Assembly: GCF_009831235.1 (NCBI RefSeq)
Contig: NZ_WUUL01000003.1
Coordinates: 248,001 to 312,000 of the forward strand
Reading direction: 5' to 3'
Source: Shimazuella alba
Lineage (GTDB): Bacteria; Bacillota; Bacilli; Thermoactinomycetales; Thermoactinomycetaceae
Length of the DNA: 64,000 nt
Shown: positions 9,028 to 17,494 of the stretch, piece after piece
How positions within the stretch are numbered: the first letter of the stretch is position 1
Layout: each line of letters opens with the position of its first letter
The notes under the pieces: model-generated
Told to the model about the DNA's origin: nothing
Database searches by the model: none
What the model saw: only the letters and a program-made list of their open reading frames with translations
Made by a program: the position numbers and the translations under genes

Positions 9028-9049
9028 AACAACCTAATATCAGGTTGTT
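9028..9049 (-). terminator. hairpin between rpoZ and coaBC
   Basis: AACAACCT (9028-9035) pairs with AGGTTGTT (9042-9049). On the minus strand it is followed by ATTTTTT. It probably attenuates readthrough from gmk-rpoZ into coaBC; the plus side is also T-rich. Confidence 0.7.
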
Positions 9050-9076
9050 TATTTTTTCATCGAAAGTATGGTATGT

Positions 9077-9292
9077 TTACTTTCCTTCCACTTGTCTTCT
9101 TGCACGAACAGGTGTCACAACAATATTAGAAGAAATTTCTTCTAAAGCAACCCCAACAAACTTATTCGAGCGAGCTTTAATATGTGCGTTTTGACCTTCT
9201 AATAACCCACGTGCACGCTTTGCAGCAAGTACTACCAAAGAATATTTGCTGTCGACTTTCGCCATTAGTTTATCAATGGATGGATATAACAA
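9077..9292 (-). CDS. rpoZ: DNA-directed RNA polymerase omega subunit
   Basis: Small RNA polymerase subunit that helps fold the beta-prime subunit; 71 residues. It starts [20 protein letters not shown] and carries the family core AAKRARGL and [10 protein letters not shown]. The start codon is TTG at 9292, supported by AGGAGG eight bases upstream; an ATG inside that gap is in another frame. It lies 25 bases after gmk, the usual neighbour. Confidence 0.93.
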   Translation of the reverse strand: MLYPSIDKLMAKVDSKYSLVVLAAKRARGLLEGQNAHIKARSNKFVGVALEEISSNIVVTPVRARRQVEGK

Positions 9293-9317
9293 AATCCATT
9301 CCTCCTATATCTTACTT

Positions 9318-9923
9318 TTAATCTTCGATAATAACTCGAGAAGTATGACAATGCTCAGCCACCAGAATTGATTCTATCTTTTCACAAGCATGTTCCAATC
9401 GATCGTTGATCACAGCATAATCATACATAGACAATTCTTTGCATTCACTTGAAGCCACATGAAGACGCCGTTGAATCGCAGAAACTGTTTCTGTGCCACG
9501 TCCCATGATTCTACGTTTTAATTCATCCATTGATGGTGGTAGTAGAAAAATAAAAATCCCTTCAGGGAATAATTCTTTAACCTGCTTCGCACCTTGGACT
9601 TCGATCTCCAAGATGACATCTTCACCTGCATTTAATTTATCTTCTACAAACTGGCGGGGAGTTCCATAATAATTACCCACATACTCTGCCCACTCAATCA
9701 GTTCACCCTGCTCCATCATGGAGAAAAATTCATCCTTTGTATGGAAGAAATAGTTGACTCCATGCTGCTCTCCTTGTCTTGGAGACCTTGTTGTCGCAGA
9801 AACAGAGTAGATCAAATTGGGATTTCGTTTCCGTAACATCCCACATACAGTTCCTTTTCCCACACCAGACGGACCCGATACTACAATAAGAAGACCGCGG
9901 TCTTGATAACTGGGATTTGTCAT
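9318..9923 (-). CDS. gmk: guanylate kinase
   Basis: Phosphorylates GMP to GDP. The 201-residue protein has the P-loop GPSGVGKG (17-24), the GMP-binding region with SATTRSPRQGEQHGVNYFF, the ILEIEVQGAKQV segment and the lid region with R residues (RIMGRGTE). It stands in the conserved order remA-gmk-rpoZ. Confidence 0.96.
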   Translation of the reverse strand: MTNPSYQDRGLLIVVSGPSGVGKGTVCGMLRKRNPNLIYSVSATTRSPRQGEQHGVNYFFHTKDEFFSMMEQGELIEWAEYVGNYYGTPRQFVEDKLNAGEDVILEIEVQGAKQVKELFPEGIFIFLLPPSMDELKRRIMGRGTETVSAIQRRLHVASSECKELSMYDYAVINDRLEHACEKIESILVAEHCHTSRVIIED

Positions 9924-9984
9924 GGATTATCGTATACCTTTCTACCGTAACATCTTTTAGTAGTTATTACCAATTCGTGAACAT

Positions 9985-10257
9985 TTAATCTACTAATTCT
10001 TCTGACTGCTCTCTTGTTACATTTGCAAGCCGTTGTGCGACTGTTTCTGGTTGTACTGCTGATAGAATCACATGATCGCTATCTGTTATGATAACCGCAC
10101 GGGTTCGTCTTCCATATGTAGCATCGATCAGTACTCCTCGGTCCCGTGCCTCTTGAATAATTCTTTTGATTGGAGCTGAATCCGGGCTCACAATCGACAC
10201 GATTCGATTTGCAGATACGATGTTTCCAAAACCTATATTAATTAATTTAATGCCCAA
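9985..10257 (-). CDS. remA: RemA/DUF370 family DNA-binding regulator
   Basis: RemA of Bacillus activates extracellular-matrix and osmoprotection genes; the family forms ring-like oligomers that bind DNA. The visible core is [19 protein letters not shown], then [22 protein letters not shown] and [17 protein letters not shown]. The start is best placed at TTG 10257 (90 residues, first residues MGIKLINIG), because AGGAGG lies nine bases before it. An ATG at 10275 would translate that Shine-Dalgarno sequence as MRRR. yloC/yicC, the usual upstream neighbour, is missing: an unrelated small gene and a flippase gene precede it. Confidence 0.94.
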   Translation of the reverse strand: MGIKLINIGFGNIVSANRIVSIVSPDSAPIKRIIQEARDRGVLIDATYGRRTRAVIITDSDHVILSAVQPETVAQRLANVTREQSEELVD

Positions 10258-10392
10258 AATGTTGCGCCTCCTCACCCATGCTGGGAATTGCTCTGATAAA
10301 TCTCTCTATGCTATTGTAGTTGGTTTTGTACAAAGACGCAACAAATAGACACCTAGGAAATTTCAAGAGTAATTTTATCAATAAAATCAGGC

Positions 10393-10420
10393 GGGACCGC
10401 AGGCACTTCACCTGCGGCCC
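10393..10420 (-). terminator. GC-rich terminator of the 10434 gene
   Basis: GGG (10393-10395) and CCGCAGG (10397-10403) pair with CCTGCGG (10411-10417) and CCC (10418-10420), with one bulged A and a 7-base loop. The minus strand continues into TGATTTTATT. The stem is far more GC-rich than local sequence. Confidence 0.7.
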
Positions 10421-10433
10421 CTCTCCCAAGGAC

Positions 10434-10586
10434 TCATCCAGTGCTACAAGTACACTTCTTTCCTGCTCTAATACATGCATGACATGAAACATATCGTGGC
10501 TGCACAGGATTGAGCTTACCAAGACGAGTACCTTTGAAGGCGATATTCTTTTCCGGCTTGACAGGCTTCTTCGACCTCTTTGCCAT
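10434..10586 (-). CDS. small basic protein with C-terminal Cys cluster
   Basis: 50-residue protein that I cannot assign. The first 32 residues are strongly basic (MAKRSKKPVKPEKN start). The tail holds four Cys at 35, 38, 45 and 47 (CHAC...CTC), a plausible zinc or redox site. ATG 10586 is chosen because AAGGAG lies eight bases upstream; a longer frame from 10634 would run through that site. It is monocistronic, with its own GC-rich terminator, and richer in G+C than remA and murJ on either side, like the other isolated foreign-looking genes in this window. Confidence 0.6.
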   Translation of the reverse strand: MAKRSKKPVKPEKNIAFKGTRLGKLNPVQPRYVSCHACIRAGKKCTCSTG

Positions 10587-10804
10587 GATGAACTCCTTGG
10601 AAATAGAGACACACCCTGTAAAGTATGTCTTCATTTATACTATAGCAAAATAATTTTCAAAACTAAATACGGAATTCAATTTTAAAGTTTCACTAATATT
10701 ACTTATCTGAATTGATTTGTCATCCATTTTTAATCGTTTTTTATCCAATAAGCTGTTAAAATGGAAGGGATATTGTAAAAAATGGGTTAAAGGAAGCTTG
10801 ATTT

Positions 10805-12424
10805 ATGTCAAACAAAATCATCAAGGGAACCCTTATTCTCAGTATTGCAACACTACTCACAAAAATACTGGGTAGTCTTTTCTGGGCTCCCTTACAAAAC
10901 ATTGCAGGCGATCACGTCGTAGGATTGTATCGGATCTCGTTTCCGTTCTACTCCATCCTCCTTATGATCGCATCTGCTGGGATTCCGATCACCGTTTCCA
11001 AATTTGTAGCAGAGCGGCTCGCGCATGATGATTATGCAGGGGCTCAAAGAGTAAAGAAAGCTGCTGCTATCATCCTCTCACTAACAGGAGTTTTCTTTGG
11101 ACTCATTCTATTTTTTGGAGCAAGTTTTGTCGCAAATGTCATGTTACATAGTCCACAAAATACATTGCCCATTCAAGTACTTGCTGTTGCAATACTCTTT
11201 GTACCTGTGATGGGCGCATATCGAGGATACTTCCAAGGTCATCAACAAATGATGCCGACGGGAATATCTCAAGTGATCGAGCAAGTGATTCGCGTAGTTA
11301 CTGTTATTGCGTTAGTTTATTGGTTGAAAGCTTCTGGTTTTGGAGCAGAGATTTTAGCTGCTGGTGCTACAGCAGGAGCTGTACTCGGTGCAATTGCAGG
11401 ATTGTTGGTTGTTCTCTGGTACAACTCCAGAGACAAAACACCAAAAATAGAAGAAAGTTCACCCAGAAGGAGACCAGAGTCGTTATGGGGTTTATCCAAA
11501 AAAATTATTGCTTATGCGATCCCCATCTCACTCGCTTCGCTTGTACTCCCTTTGATTGGGTTAGTTGATTCGCTTACGATTCCAAGAATATTAGTAAGCA
11601 TGGGTAATACCGATGCCATGACAGGTACACTCTATGGAATCTATGCACGTGGGGAACCCTTTGTAAATATTATTTCTACCTTCTCATCTTCTCTCACCCT
11701 TGCATTGATACCTGCGATCGGTGCATATGTAGCAAAGAACAATATGGAAGCTGTCAATAATAAAATATCTCAAGCATGGATGATGACACTTATTATCAGT
11801 CTCCCAGCAAGTCTTGGCCTCAGTATATTGGCAGAACCATTTAATATTGCGATGTATATGGACGAAAAAGGAACAACAACATTAGCCATACTAGCATTTT
11901 CTGCTATATTTAGTACATTAGCTGTTACTAGCTCTGGTATATTGCAAGGATTGGGTTATAACAAACTGCCCGTTCGTCACTTATTGATCGGTGCTGGTGT
12001 GAAATTTATTTCAAACTTTATCTTTGTACCACTCTATGGCATTGCAGGTTCTGCCATTGCGATGGTAATTGCTTATATCGTAGTTTGTATGCTAAACCTT
12101 TGGATGGTTTTCCGTAAAACAAACGTAACAGTATCCATCAAAAATGTATTTGTCAAACCACTATTTTCATCTTTGATTATGGCTGGAATTTTATATGTCT
12201 CTTACCATCCAATGAGAGGCTGGTTTGCAGCAGAACATTTTAGTCGCTGGGGTTATATGGGCATAAGCTTCATCTATATCGTCATTGCAATGGTTATCTA
12301 CTTCCTTGTTCTCATTCTCACCAAAACGGTTACTCACAATGAGCTACGAATGCTACCTATGGGGAACAAATTAGTTCGGTTTTTTCAAAAAATAAAATTG
12401 CTTAAACAAGTTGAAAGTATGTAA
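10805..12424 (+). CDS. MurJ/SpoVB-type lipid II flippase family protein
   Basis: 539-residue integral membrane protein of the MOP superfamily (polysaccharide-export/MurJ/SpoVB group), with about 14 hydrophobic segments. The N-terminus (KIIKGTLILSIATLLTKILG) and the PFYSILLMIASAGIPITVSK and YRGYFQGHQQMMPTGISQV segments are typical of YtgP/SpoVB proteins. In Bacillus this family moves peptidoglycan lipid II across the membrane (YtgP/MurJ) or acts in spore cortex synthesis (SpoVB); sequence alone does not decide which. AAAGGAAG lies nine bases before ATG. Monocistronic, ending in a strong shared terminator. Confidence 0.88.
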   Translation: MSNKIIKGTLILSIATLLTKILGSLFWAPLQNIAGDHVVGLYRISFPFYSILLMIASAGIPITVSKFVAERLAHDDYAGAQRVKKAAAIILSLTGVFFGLILFFGASFVANVMLHSPQNTLPIQVLAVAILFVPVMGAYRGYFQGHQQMMPTGISQVIEQVIRVVTVIALVYWLKASGFGAEILAAGATAGAVLGAIAGLLVVLWYNSRDKTPKIEESSPRRRPESLWGLSKKIIAYAIPISLASLVLPLIGLVDSLTIPRILVSMGNTDAMTGTLYGIYARGEPFVNIISTFSSSLTLALIPAIGAYVAKNNMEAVNNKISQAWMMTLIISLPASLGLSILAEPFNIAMYMDEKGTTTLAILAFSAIFSTLAVTSSGILQGLGYNKLPVRHLLIGAGVKFISNFIFVPLYGIAGSAIAMVIAYIVVCMLNLWMVFRKTNVTVSIKNVFVKPLFSSLIMAGILYVSYHPMRGWFAAEHFSRWGYMGISFIYIVIAMVIYFLVLILTKTVTHNELRMLPMGNKLVRFFQKIKLLKQVESM

Positions 12425-12456
12425 AAAAGGTCTTGGTATAAACCAAGACCTTTTTT
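12423..12456. terminator. bidirectional terminator between murJ-like and terC-like genes
   Basis: A 15-bp perfect stem with a 4-base loop: AAAAAAGGTCTTGGT (12423-12437) and its complement (12442-12456). It has T6 on each strand, overlaps the stop of the plus gene and ends inside the tail of the minus gene. Confidence 0.95.
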
Positions 12457-13132
12457 ACTTTTGCTCCAAACTGACACTTTTGTTCTGTTTTCTTTTTCCA
12501 AAAAATACTACTCCTACTATAATTAAAAGCGTTAGTCCCCATTTTATAATGGGATTATCATCGAAAAAGCCTTTTAAAAATTTCTCATCTACGATCATTT
12601 TGGAAGCAGTATAAGCTAAAACTGCTGCCCCAATGGTGATAATAATAGGGAATCGCTCAACCCATTTTAAAATCAGCGTACTTCCCCATACAACAATAGG
12701 AACAGAAACCAATAAACCAATGATTACTAAGGAAAAATCTCCATGCGCTGCGCCTGCAACAGCTAGGACATTATCCAATCCCATTAAAGCATCTGCAATG
12801 ATAATGGTACGAATAGCTGCCCACATACTCTCTCCAGCCTTTACGTCATGCCCTTTTTCTTCAGCGAGGAGTTTATACGCTATCCAAACTAGTAAAATTC
12901 CACCGATCAACAACAAACCAGGGATTTTCAGTAACCAAACAACAGCTAATGTTGCGATCGCTCTGATCCCAATTGCTCCTACTGTACCCCAAAGAATCAC
13001 TTTCTTTTGCTGATCTTTTGCTAAATTTCTTGCCGCCAAGCCAATTACAATTGCGTTATCCCCTGCTAAAACTAAATCAATAACAATGATGGATAACAAA
13101 GCCGATAAATATTCTGCTGATAAAATATCCAC
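12455..13132 (-). CDS. TerC/YceF-family membrane protein (probable metal ion exporter)
   Basis: Seven or eight hydrophobic segments and the two family signatures with membrane Asp residues, DLVLAGDNAIVIG and DALMGLDNVLAVAG. Bacillus relatives (YceF, YkoY, YjbE) have been linked to manganese export and metallation of secreted enzymes. The start is best at GTG 13132 (225 residues, first residues MDILSAEYLSALLS), with GAGGAG eight bases upstream; GTG 13141 and ATG 13138 lie almost on that site. I see no yybP-ykoY manganese riboswitch in the leader. Confidence 0.88.
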   Translation of the reverse strand: MDILSAEYLSALLSIIVIDLVLAGDNAIVIGLAARNLAKDQQKKVILWGTVGAIGIRAIATLAVVWLLKIPGLLLIGGILLVWIAYKLLAEEKGHDVKAGESMWAAIRTIIIADALMGLDNVLAVAGAAHGDFSLVIIGLLVSVPIVVWGSTLILKWVERFPIIITIGAAVLAYTASKMIVDEKFLKGFFDDNPIIKWGLTLLIIVGVVFFGKRKQNKSVSLEQK

Positions 13133-13141
13133 ATACATCAC

Positions 13142-13879
13142 TCCTCTTCATTAATATGACCATTTTCTTTTCGAAAAACTTATGTATCCTTTACATTGAG
13201 CTAACTGCTCTATTATCCTTTCTTATTTAGAATACAAAAAAACCAACTATTATGGGAATCCTTTTTTTACTTATTAAAATAATGCTATATATAATTCGTT
13301 TGTTATTTTCGCCAGCAAAACTAGTTTATCAAATTAAACCAATGAATAATGAAACATATTAGCATATTACCCTAATTTAGAGAATTAATTGATATCCATT
13401 CATGATGTGATTTTCTATTATCTTCCTTTTTTTCATAGTATTTCTCCATCCAATTCCTTTTGAAGTGAGATTTTAAATGAAAAAGACAGGCTCATGAGAG
13501 TACTGTCTTTGATGAATAACATGGATAAATTTATAATCAATCATAAATCTTAACAGAAGTCACATGTCCTTGATAAAATAGAAGGATCATATTTGTACAA
13601 ACGAAAAAGTTTTTGTTAGAAGCGTATTTGGGCAGATTTTAAAATTTCCTTCATCCGATCTGATACTTTTGTCAAAGAAAAATTTAACTCATTTTATTTA
13701 TTCTTATTGAATTCTTTCTAGTATCCTCTTTAAAATAGACTGAATACTTATAAACAAACCCAAATTCTTGATATATCATTGCTGCTTACACAACGAAACC
13801 ATTACCAAAGCCAGTAGTGGTTTCGTTACTAATCGAGCTTTTTCCATTTGTGGCAATTGCATCTTTATACCAAAAAAAA
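13142..13879. other. intergenic region with remnants and hairpins
   Basis: No intact gene. AAAGACAG (13482-13489) pairs with CTGTCTTT (13503-13510) and resembles the terminators of the secreted-protein family. The tail of such a gene follows at 13536-13600. A 10-bp stem, AACGAAACCA (13792-13801) with TGGTTTCGTT (13818-13827), is another terminator-like hairpin. The rest is AT-rich without recognisable content. Confidence 0.6.
13536..13600 (-). pseudogene. 3' remnant of a small secreted protein gene
   Basis: The minus strand reads YQGHVTSVKIYD-stop, matching the end of the intact paralogue at 15121 (YQAYGSSVKVYD-stop) at both DNA and protein level. Nothing upstream continues the frame. It shows that at least four copies of this family existed here. 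Confidence 0.6.
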
Positions 13880-13966
13880 TTATTTCTTCATACGTTTTAT
13901 TGAATCACTGCCATCATCCTCTTTATCTACATAAATAAAACCATAGCGTTTAGAAAATTCGCAGTA
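13880..13966 (-). pseudogene. C-terminal fragment of a GH1 phospho-beta-glucosidase
   Basis: The minus frame reads FSKRYGFIYVDKEDDG and ends KRMKK-stop, which fits the conserved end of 6-phospho-beta-glucosidases (RYGFIYVD). Only about 28 residues remain. It lies next to, and opposite in orientation to, an N-terminal piece of the same enzyme class. Confidence 0.6.
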
Positions 13967-14059
13967 GACATACTACTACCATCAGTGCATATGTTCCTCT
14001 AAGAGGTGAAAAAAGGCTTGAAGTATTAGAGCGGACATCCGGTATTGATTTTAAAATTT

Positions 14060-14312
<253 letters not shown>

Positions 14313-14506
14313 ATTTAAACTCTTTTGCCTTCCTCAAAATTACCTTCTATTTGGTTGGCAGCCGTTGCATCTCCTTATAAAAAAACTTCTAGAATTTTTT
14401 GTATTTCGTTTTATACTTATATTCCCCTAAAAATAAGCCCGTTTGTTTCTAATCTAAAAATCTAAAAAGACAGCATATGAAAGTGCCATCATATATCTCT
14501 GGTCTG

Positions 14507-14847
14507 TTATTTGATCCATCTCGAAAATCTGTCCACATTGAAAGTTACACATTGACCATTACTCAAAGACAAAGAACCTATTGAATCGTCTTCATTATCT
14601 GGATCATATTCATATGCTTTGAAGATTTTCGTACTACCAGAAGCTACTGCAACACAAATTTTAAAACCCCTGCCATATGAAGTAATGGTATCAGTAACAA
14701 ACCAGAAGATGAATTCCATGTTAAACCGTCCGCAATCCAATGAATTTCTGCTAACCAGCTTCAGCAAATGCTGCCGAAAAAGGTGTCACTCGCAACAGCT
14801 GATAAAAATAAAAAAACCCCAAGTTTTTTGACCCTCATGCTGTTCAT
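14507..14847 (-). pseudogene. decayed copy of the small secreted protein family
   Basis: The start (MNSMRVKKLG, then LSAV) and the later part (YEYDPDNEDDSIGSLSLSNG) match the intact paralogues at 15121 and 22016. A one-base shift in the signal peptide region and a TAG in place of a Trp codon just after the GCATTTGCTGAAGCTGG segment break the frame. The C-terminal part is also diverged and ends early (FSRWIK). A degraded hairpin (AAAAGACAG near 14465) follows, as in the intact copy. Confidence 0.75.
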
Positions 14848-15067
14848 TTCCCCACTCCTACTTGTCGGAATATTTAAAACTATTTCCTATTGAAATAATT
14901 ATATATTTTATTAGATAGAAAAAACAAGTAATAATAAGAAAATACATACAATAAATAATCATCCAAAACTCGGATTATAATTAAAGCCCTAGTCACCGAT
15001 ATAATCCAATAACTGCAAATACGATAACAACCAAAACGGTATTAAGTTTAAATAATGTGTGAATAAT

Positions 15068-15105
15068 GTATATTAAAAATGATAGCGCTATCATTTTTAA
15101 TATAC
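15068..15105 (-). terminator. 38-bp perfect palindrome, probable terminator
   Basis: The 19 bases GTATATTAAAAATGATAGC (15068-15086) are followed directly by their exact reverse complement (15087-15105). As RNA it folds into one long hairpin with a 4-base loop. It lies 16 bases beyond the stop of the minus-strand secreted-protein gene and contains ATTTTTAATATA on that strand, so it can act as its terminator. Confidence 0.7.
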
Positions 15106-15120
15106 TAGACGCTCCTATAA

Positions 15121-15507
15121 TTAATCATAGACCTTAACAGAAGAACCATATGCTTGATAAGTTGATGTCTTTACATAAACTTCAGGTGGATTACTGCCAG
15201 GTTCATAGTTGCCAAGATTTTTGAAAGTATAACAATCTCCTGTAGATAACCATGCAGAACCGATATAATCATCTGCATTATCTGGATCATACTCGTACAA
15301 ATCATACGATTTAGTTACAAGAGTACTAGGACAAATTTTAAAATCTCCACCATCAGTACTTATAACCTTTGTAACATACGCTGTTCGATTGGAATTATAG
15401 TTAAAACTATAGTTGCCCTTATAGGTCAATGCAGCAAATGCTGTAAAGGGTGTTGCAAGAACAAAAGCTGAAGCCAAAAGCGAAACACCAACTTTTTTTA
15501 CCTTCAT
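15121..15507 (-). CDS. small secreted protein, lineage-specific paralogous family
   Basis: 128 residues from ATG 15507 (GGAGGGG just upstream). A Sec signal peptide (MKVKKVGVSLLASAFVLATP, then FTAFA) is probably cut after AFA, leaving about 100 residues. The mature part has two Cys (ICPST and GDCYTF) that could form a disulfide, and an acidic motif YEYDPDNADDYIGS shared with the 22016 paralogue of identical length. No known domain is recognised; the fold is probably beta-rich. It is monocistronic, followed by the 38-bp palindrome. Its function is unknown. The TATAAT-containing AT-rich leader resembles those of its paralogues. Confidence 0.8.
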   Translation of the reverse strand: MKVKKVGVSLLASAFVLATPFTAFAALTYKGNYSFNYNSNRTAYVTKVISTDGGDFKICPSTLVTKSYDLYEYDPDNADDYIGSAWLSTGDCYTFKNLGNYEPGSNPPEVYVKTSTYQAYGSSVKVYD

Positions 15508-15714
15508 CCAAACCCCTCCAATATGAAAATAAGGATTAATAAACTTCATACTATTTAGTTATTGATTTTGATTAAGATAATTATATATTTACTAAATAAT
15601 AAAAAGCTACAAGTAAAAAATCCCAAAAGATTTAGATATTCGAAAAATTAATAGTGTTTTTCTTCCCTCTTACTTGAACACCTACGCTTGACAATCTGTC
15701 TTAAAATTTCTTCG

Positions 15715-15779
15715 TATTTCTTCACTAGCTCAACTGCCTCACGAAAACGCTGTGCATGGATTATTTCCCGTTCCCTAGC
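15715..15779 (-). pseudogene. C-terminal fragment of cotJC joined to the lysR pseudogene
   Basis: REREIIHAQRFREAVELVKK is the end of CotJC (compare REREIVHAQRFREAVELVKE in the intact gene at 23176). It is in frame behind a LysR effector-domain fragment, with the junction near 15780, so a recombination placed a cotJC tail onto the regulator. Residues after it (EEILRQIVKRR onward to 15648) match neither. Confidence 0.75.
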
Positions 15780-16454
15780 ACCTAATGTAGCTGGTTCATC
15801 TCCTTCATACGCGTTTTCAGGTACAAATCCAGCCTTCTCACAATAAAAATCCATCAAATCACGAATTCCATAACCCTTTTTTAAATTCACAAACTTCTCT
15901 TCCTTAAGTTTAGATAAACGAATTCGCTCTCTGTTCGCTAAGCGATGAGTGGTTGGGACAGACACATAAATCTGCTCTTGGAAAACGATATCACAAACTA
16001 GTTCACTTCCTTATATCGGCGGAAAAAAATCTATCTCACCCTTCTTAACTAGCATTACCATTTCATGAGTTCTCAGTTGTTGTACATGAAACTGGACTTG
16101 TGGTCAAATTTCCCGAAATCGAAGAAGGATGTTTGGCAACATGTAGGCAGTGTTAACAGCCAGTGCCAATGTACCATAATCGCTCTTTGTCAAATCAACG
16201 ATTTCACGTTTCCCTTCCTCCAATTCAAACAAAGCTCTCTATACACGTCGAAGAAATGAACGACCAAACTCATTCAATCTGAGCTTGCGCCCACTTCTAT
16301 CAAATAAGGAAGCTCCCAAGTCTTCTTCCAAACGTTGAATCGTATTACTTAACGATGACTGAATAACATGTAATACCGCTGCAGCTTCTGTCATGTGTTC
16401 CAATCGAGCTAGAGTACGGAAGTACTCGAGCTGAAGAAGTTCCAATGATTTCAC
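15780..16454 (-). pseudogene. LysR-family regulator, decayed
   Basis: The N-terminal winged HTH (16454-16239, LLQLEYFRTLARLEHMTEAA, then SLSNTIQRLEEDLGASLFDR) is intact. After a TAG the frame continues as ALFELEEGKREIVDLTKSDY and NTAYMLPNILLRFREI. A TGA follows, then QVQFHVQQLRTHEMVMLVKK, then a frameshift, then YVSVPTTHRLANRERI and the effector-domain segment FVNLKKGYGIRDLMD. It stops near 15780 at the cotJC fragment. It is related in sequence to the intact LysR at 39352, which shares the start MELLQLKYFQTVARLEHMTK. Confidence 0.85.
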
Positions 16455-16839
16455 CTCTTATTCCTTTTAATCCATTTTATTAGAGACATAAATGCATTTA
16501 CGTGAACATAATACAGGGCTATTGGACTCTCTTTTTTTTCCATTCTCGTAACCATAGTGTTTCTGAATGAAACTTTAAATCATGACTATTGCACAGATAA
16601 TTGGTATACTTTTTGCCTTCTTATTTATCCCAGAAAAAACTACCAAAAAGCAGTAAACTAAAATGTCGTCAATCCTTGATTATTAATCAGATGTTTTTTT
16701 GACCCTTTCTTATTAGAGAGTCATGGGGTAATCTGCATGCGAAAAAACAACTGTTATTTGGTGTAAGTTCAGTTTCCCATATCAGTTGTTCTTCTCTTCT
16801 CTATTGACTTTTAAAGGAATCAAAATATGTTCGTCTAAA
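16455..16839. other. intergenic region
   Basis: AT-rich. It contains one hairpin, AACAACTG (16746-16753) with CAGTTGTT (16783-16790), placed as a terminator for the cotJC pseudogene. I see nothing else. Confidence 0.4.
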
Positions 16840-17153
16840 AAGCTTCTTTTGCCCCTGATACTCCTTCACCAACTCCACTGCCTCACGGAAACGTTGGGCA
16901 TGTTAATCTTCCGTTCCCTCAAAAACTTCAGAGAATCATTGATATCCGGATCATCGGACAGATCGATAATTCACTGATATGTCGATCTGGCTTTCTCTTC
17001 TACGGCGATATCTTCATACAGATCCGCAATCGGATCGCCTTTGGATTGTATGTATATTGCTGTAAATGGATTGCCTGCTGCTTTGATCTGTTCGGGTGTA
17101 GTATCTTTCAGGAGTTTATAGACCATTACATTATAGATATACTTTACAAACAT
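16840..17153 (-). pseudogene. cotJC pseudogene (spore coat manganese-catalase-like protein)
   Basis: The sequence matches the intact cotJC at 23176: LKDTTPEQIKAAGNPFTAIY, IQSKGDPIADLYEDIA, EEKARSTYQ, then a stop in place of Trp, IIDLSDDPDINDSLKFLRER, and a frameshift before the end. Compared with the intact copy, the segment from AAG-LEDHYVDHDLSLFYHNA to the next AAG-NPFTA is missing. The two repeated Ala-Ala-Gly codon runs suggest deletion by short direct repeats. The first third of the gene is absent. Confidence 0.88.
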
Positions 17154-17494
17154 CTATGTACCAACAAATTTGGTTGTTTATATGATGATATGGCAATAGC
17201 TGTATAATATTGAGTCATGTTAAGATCATCTCTGAGCTTTTCATGGATAGGCTTTTATAATACAAAATTCACCGTGTTACATATTTGTTGAAAATGCTAG
17301 TTCGACTGCCTCTACCAAAGTTAGTGGGGGTGCGTAAAATGATACTTACCTCAAAAAGTAAGACACGTTCAACTGATAAATCGCTTAACATTTTCAACAA
17401 AAAAATCCAGAACAGTTTCATCTGCCAATGTGTATGAAATAATTACTTACAAGGGAAACTAAATATTAAACATGTCGTGGGGTGTGTTACTTAC
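17154..17494. other. leader region of the ger operon
   Basis: AT-rich region of about 340 bases with no gene. A forespore (sigma-G) promoter is expected here for a germinant receptor operon, but I could not identify one with confidence. Confidence 0.4.

Noticed and set aside
13142-13400. Possible manganese (yybP-ykoY) riboswitch before the TerC gene
   Set aside because: Expected because of the family, but the conserved loop motifs are not in the leader.
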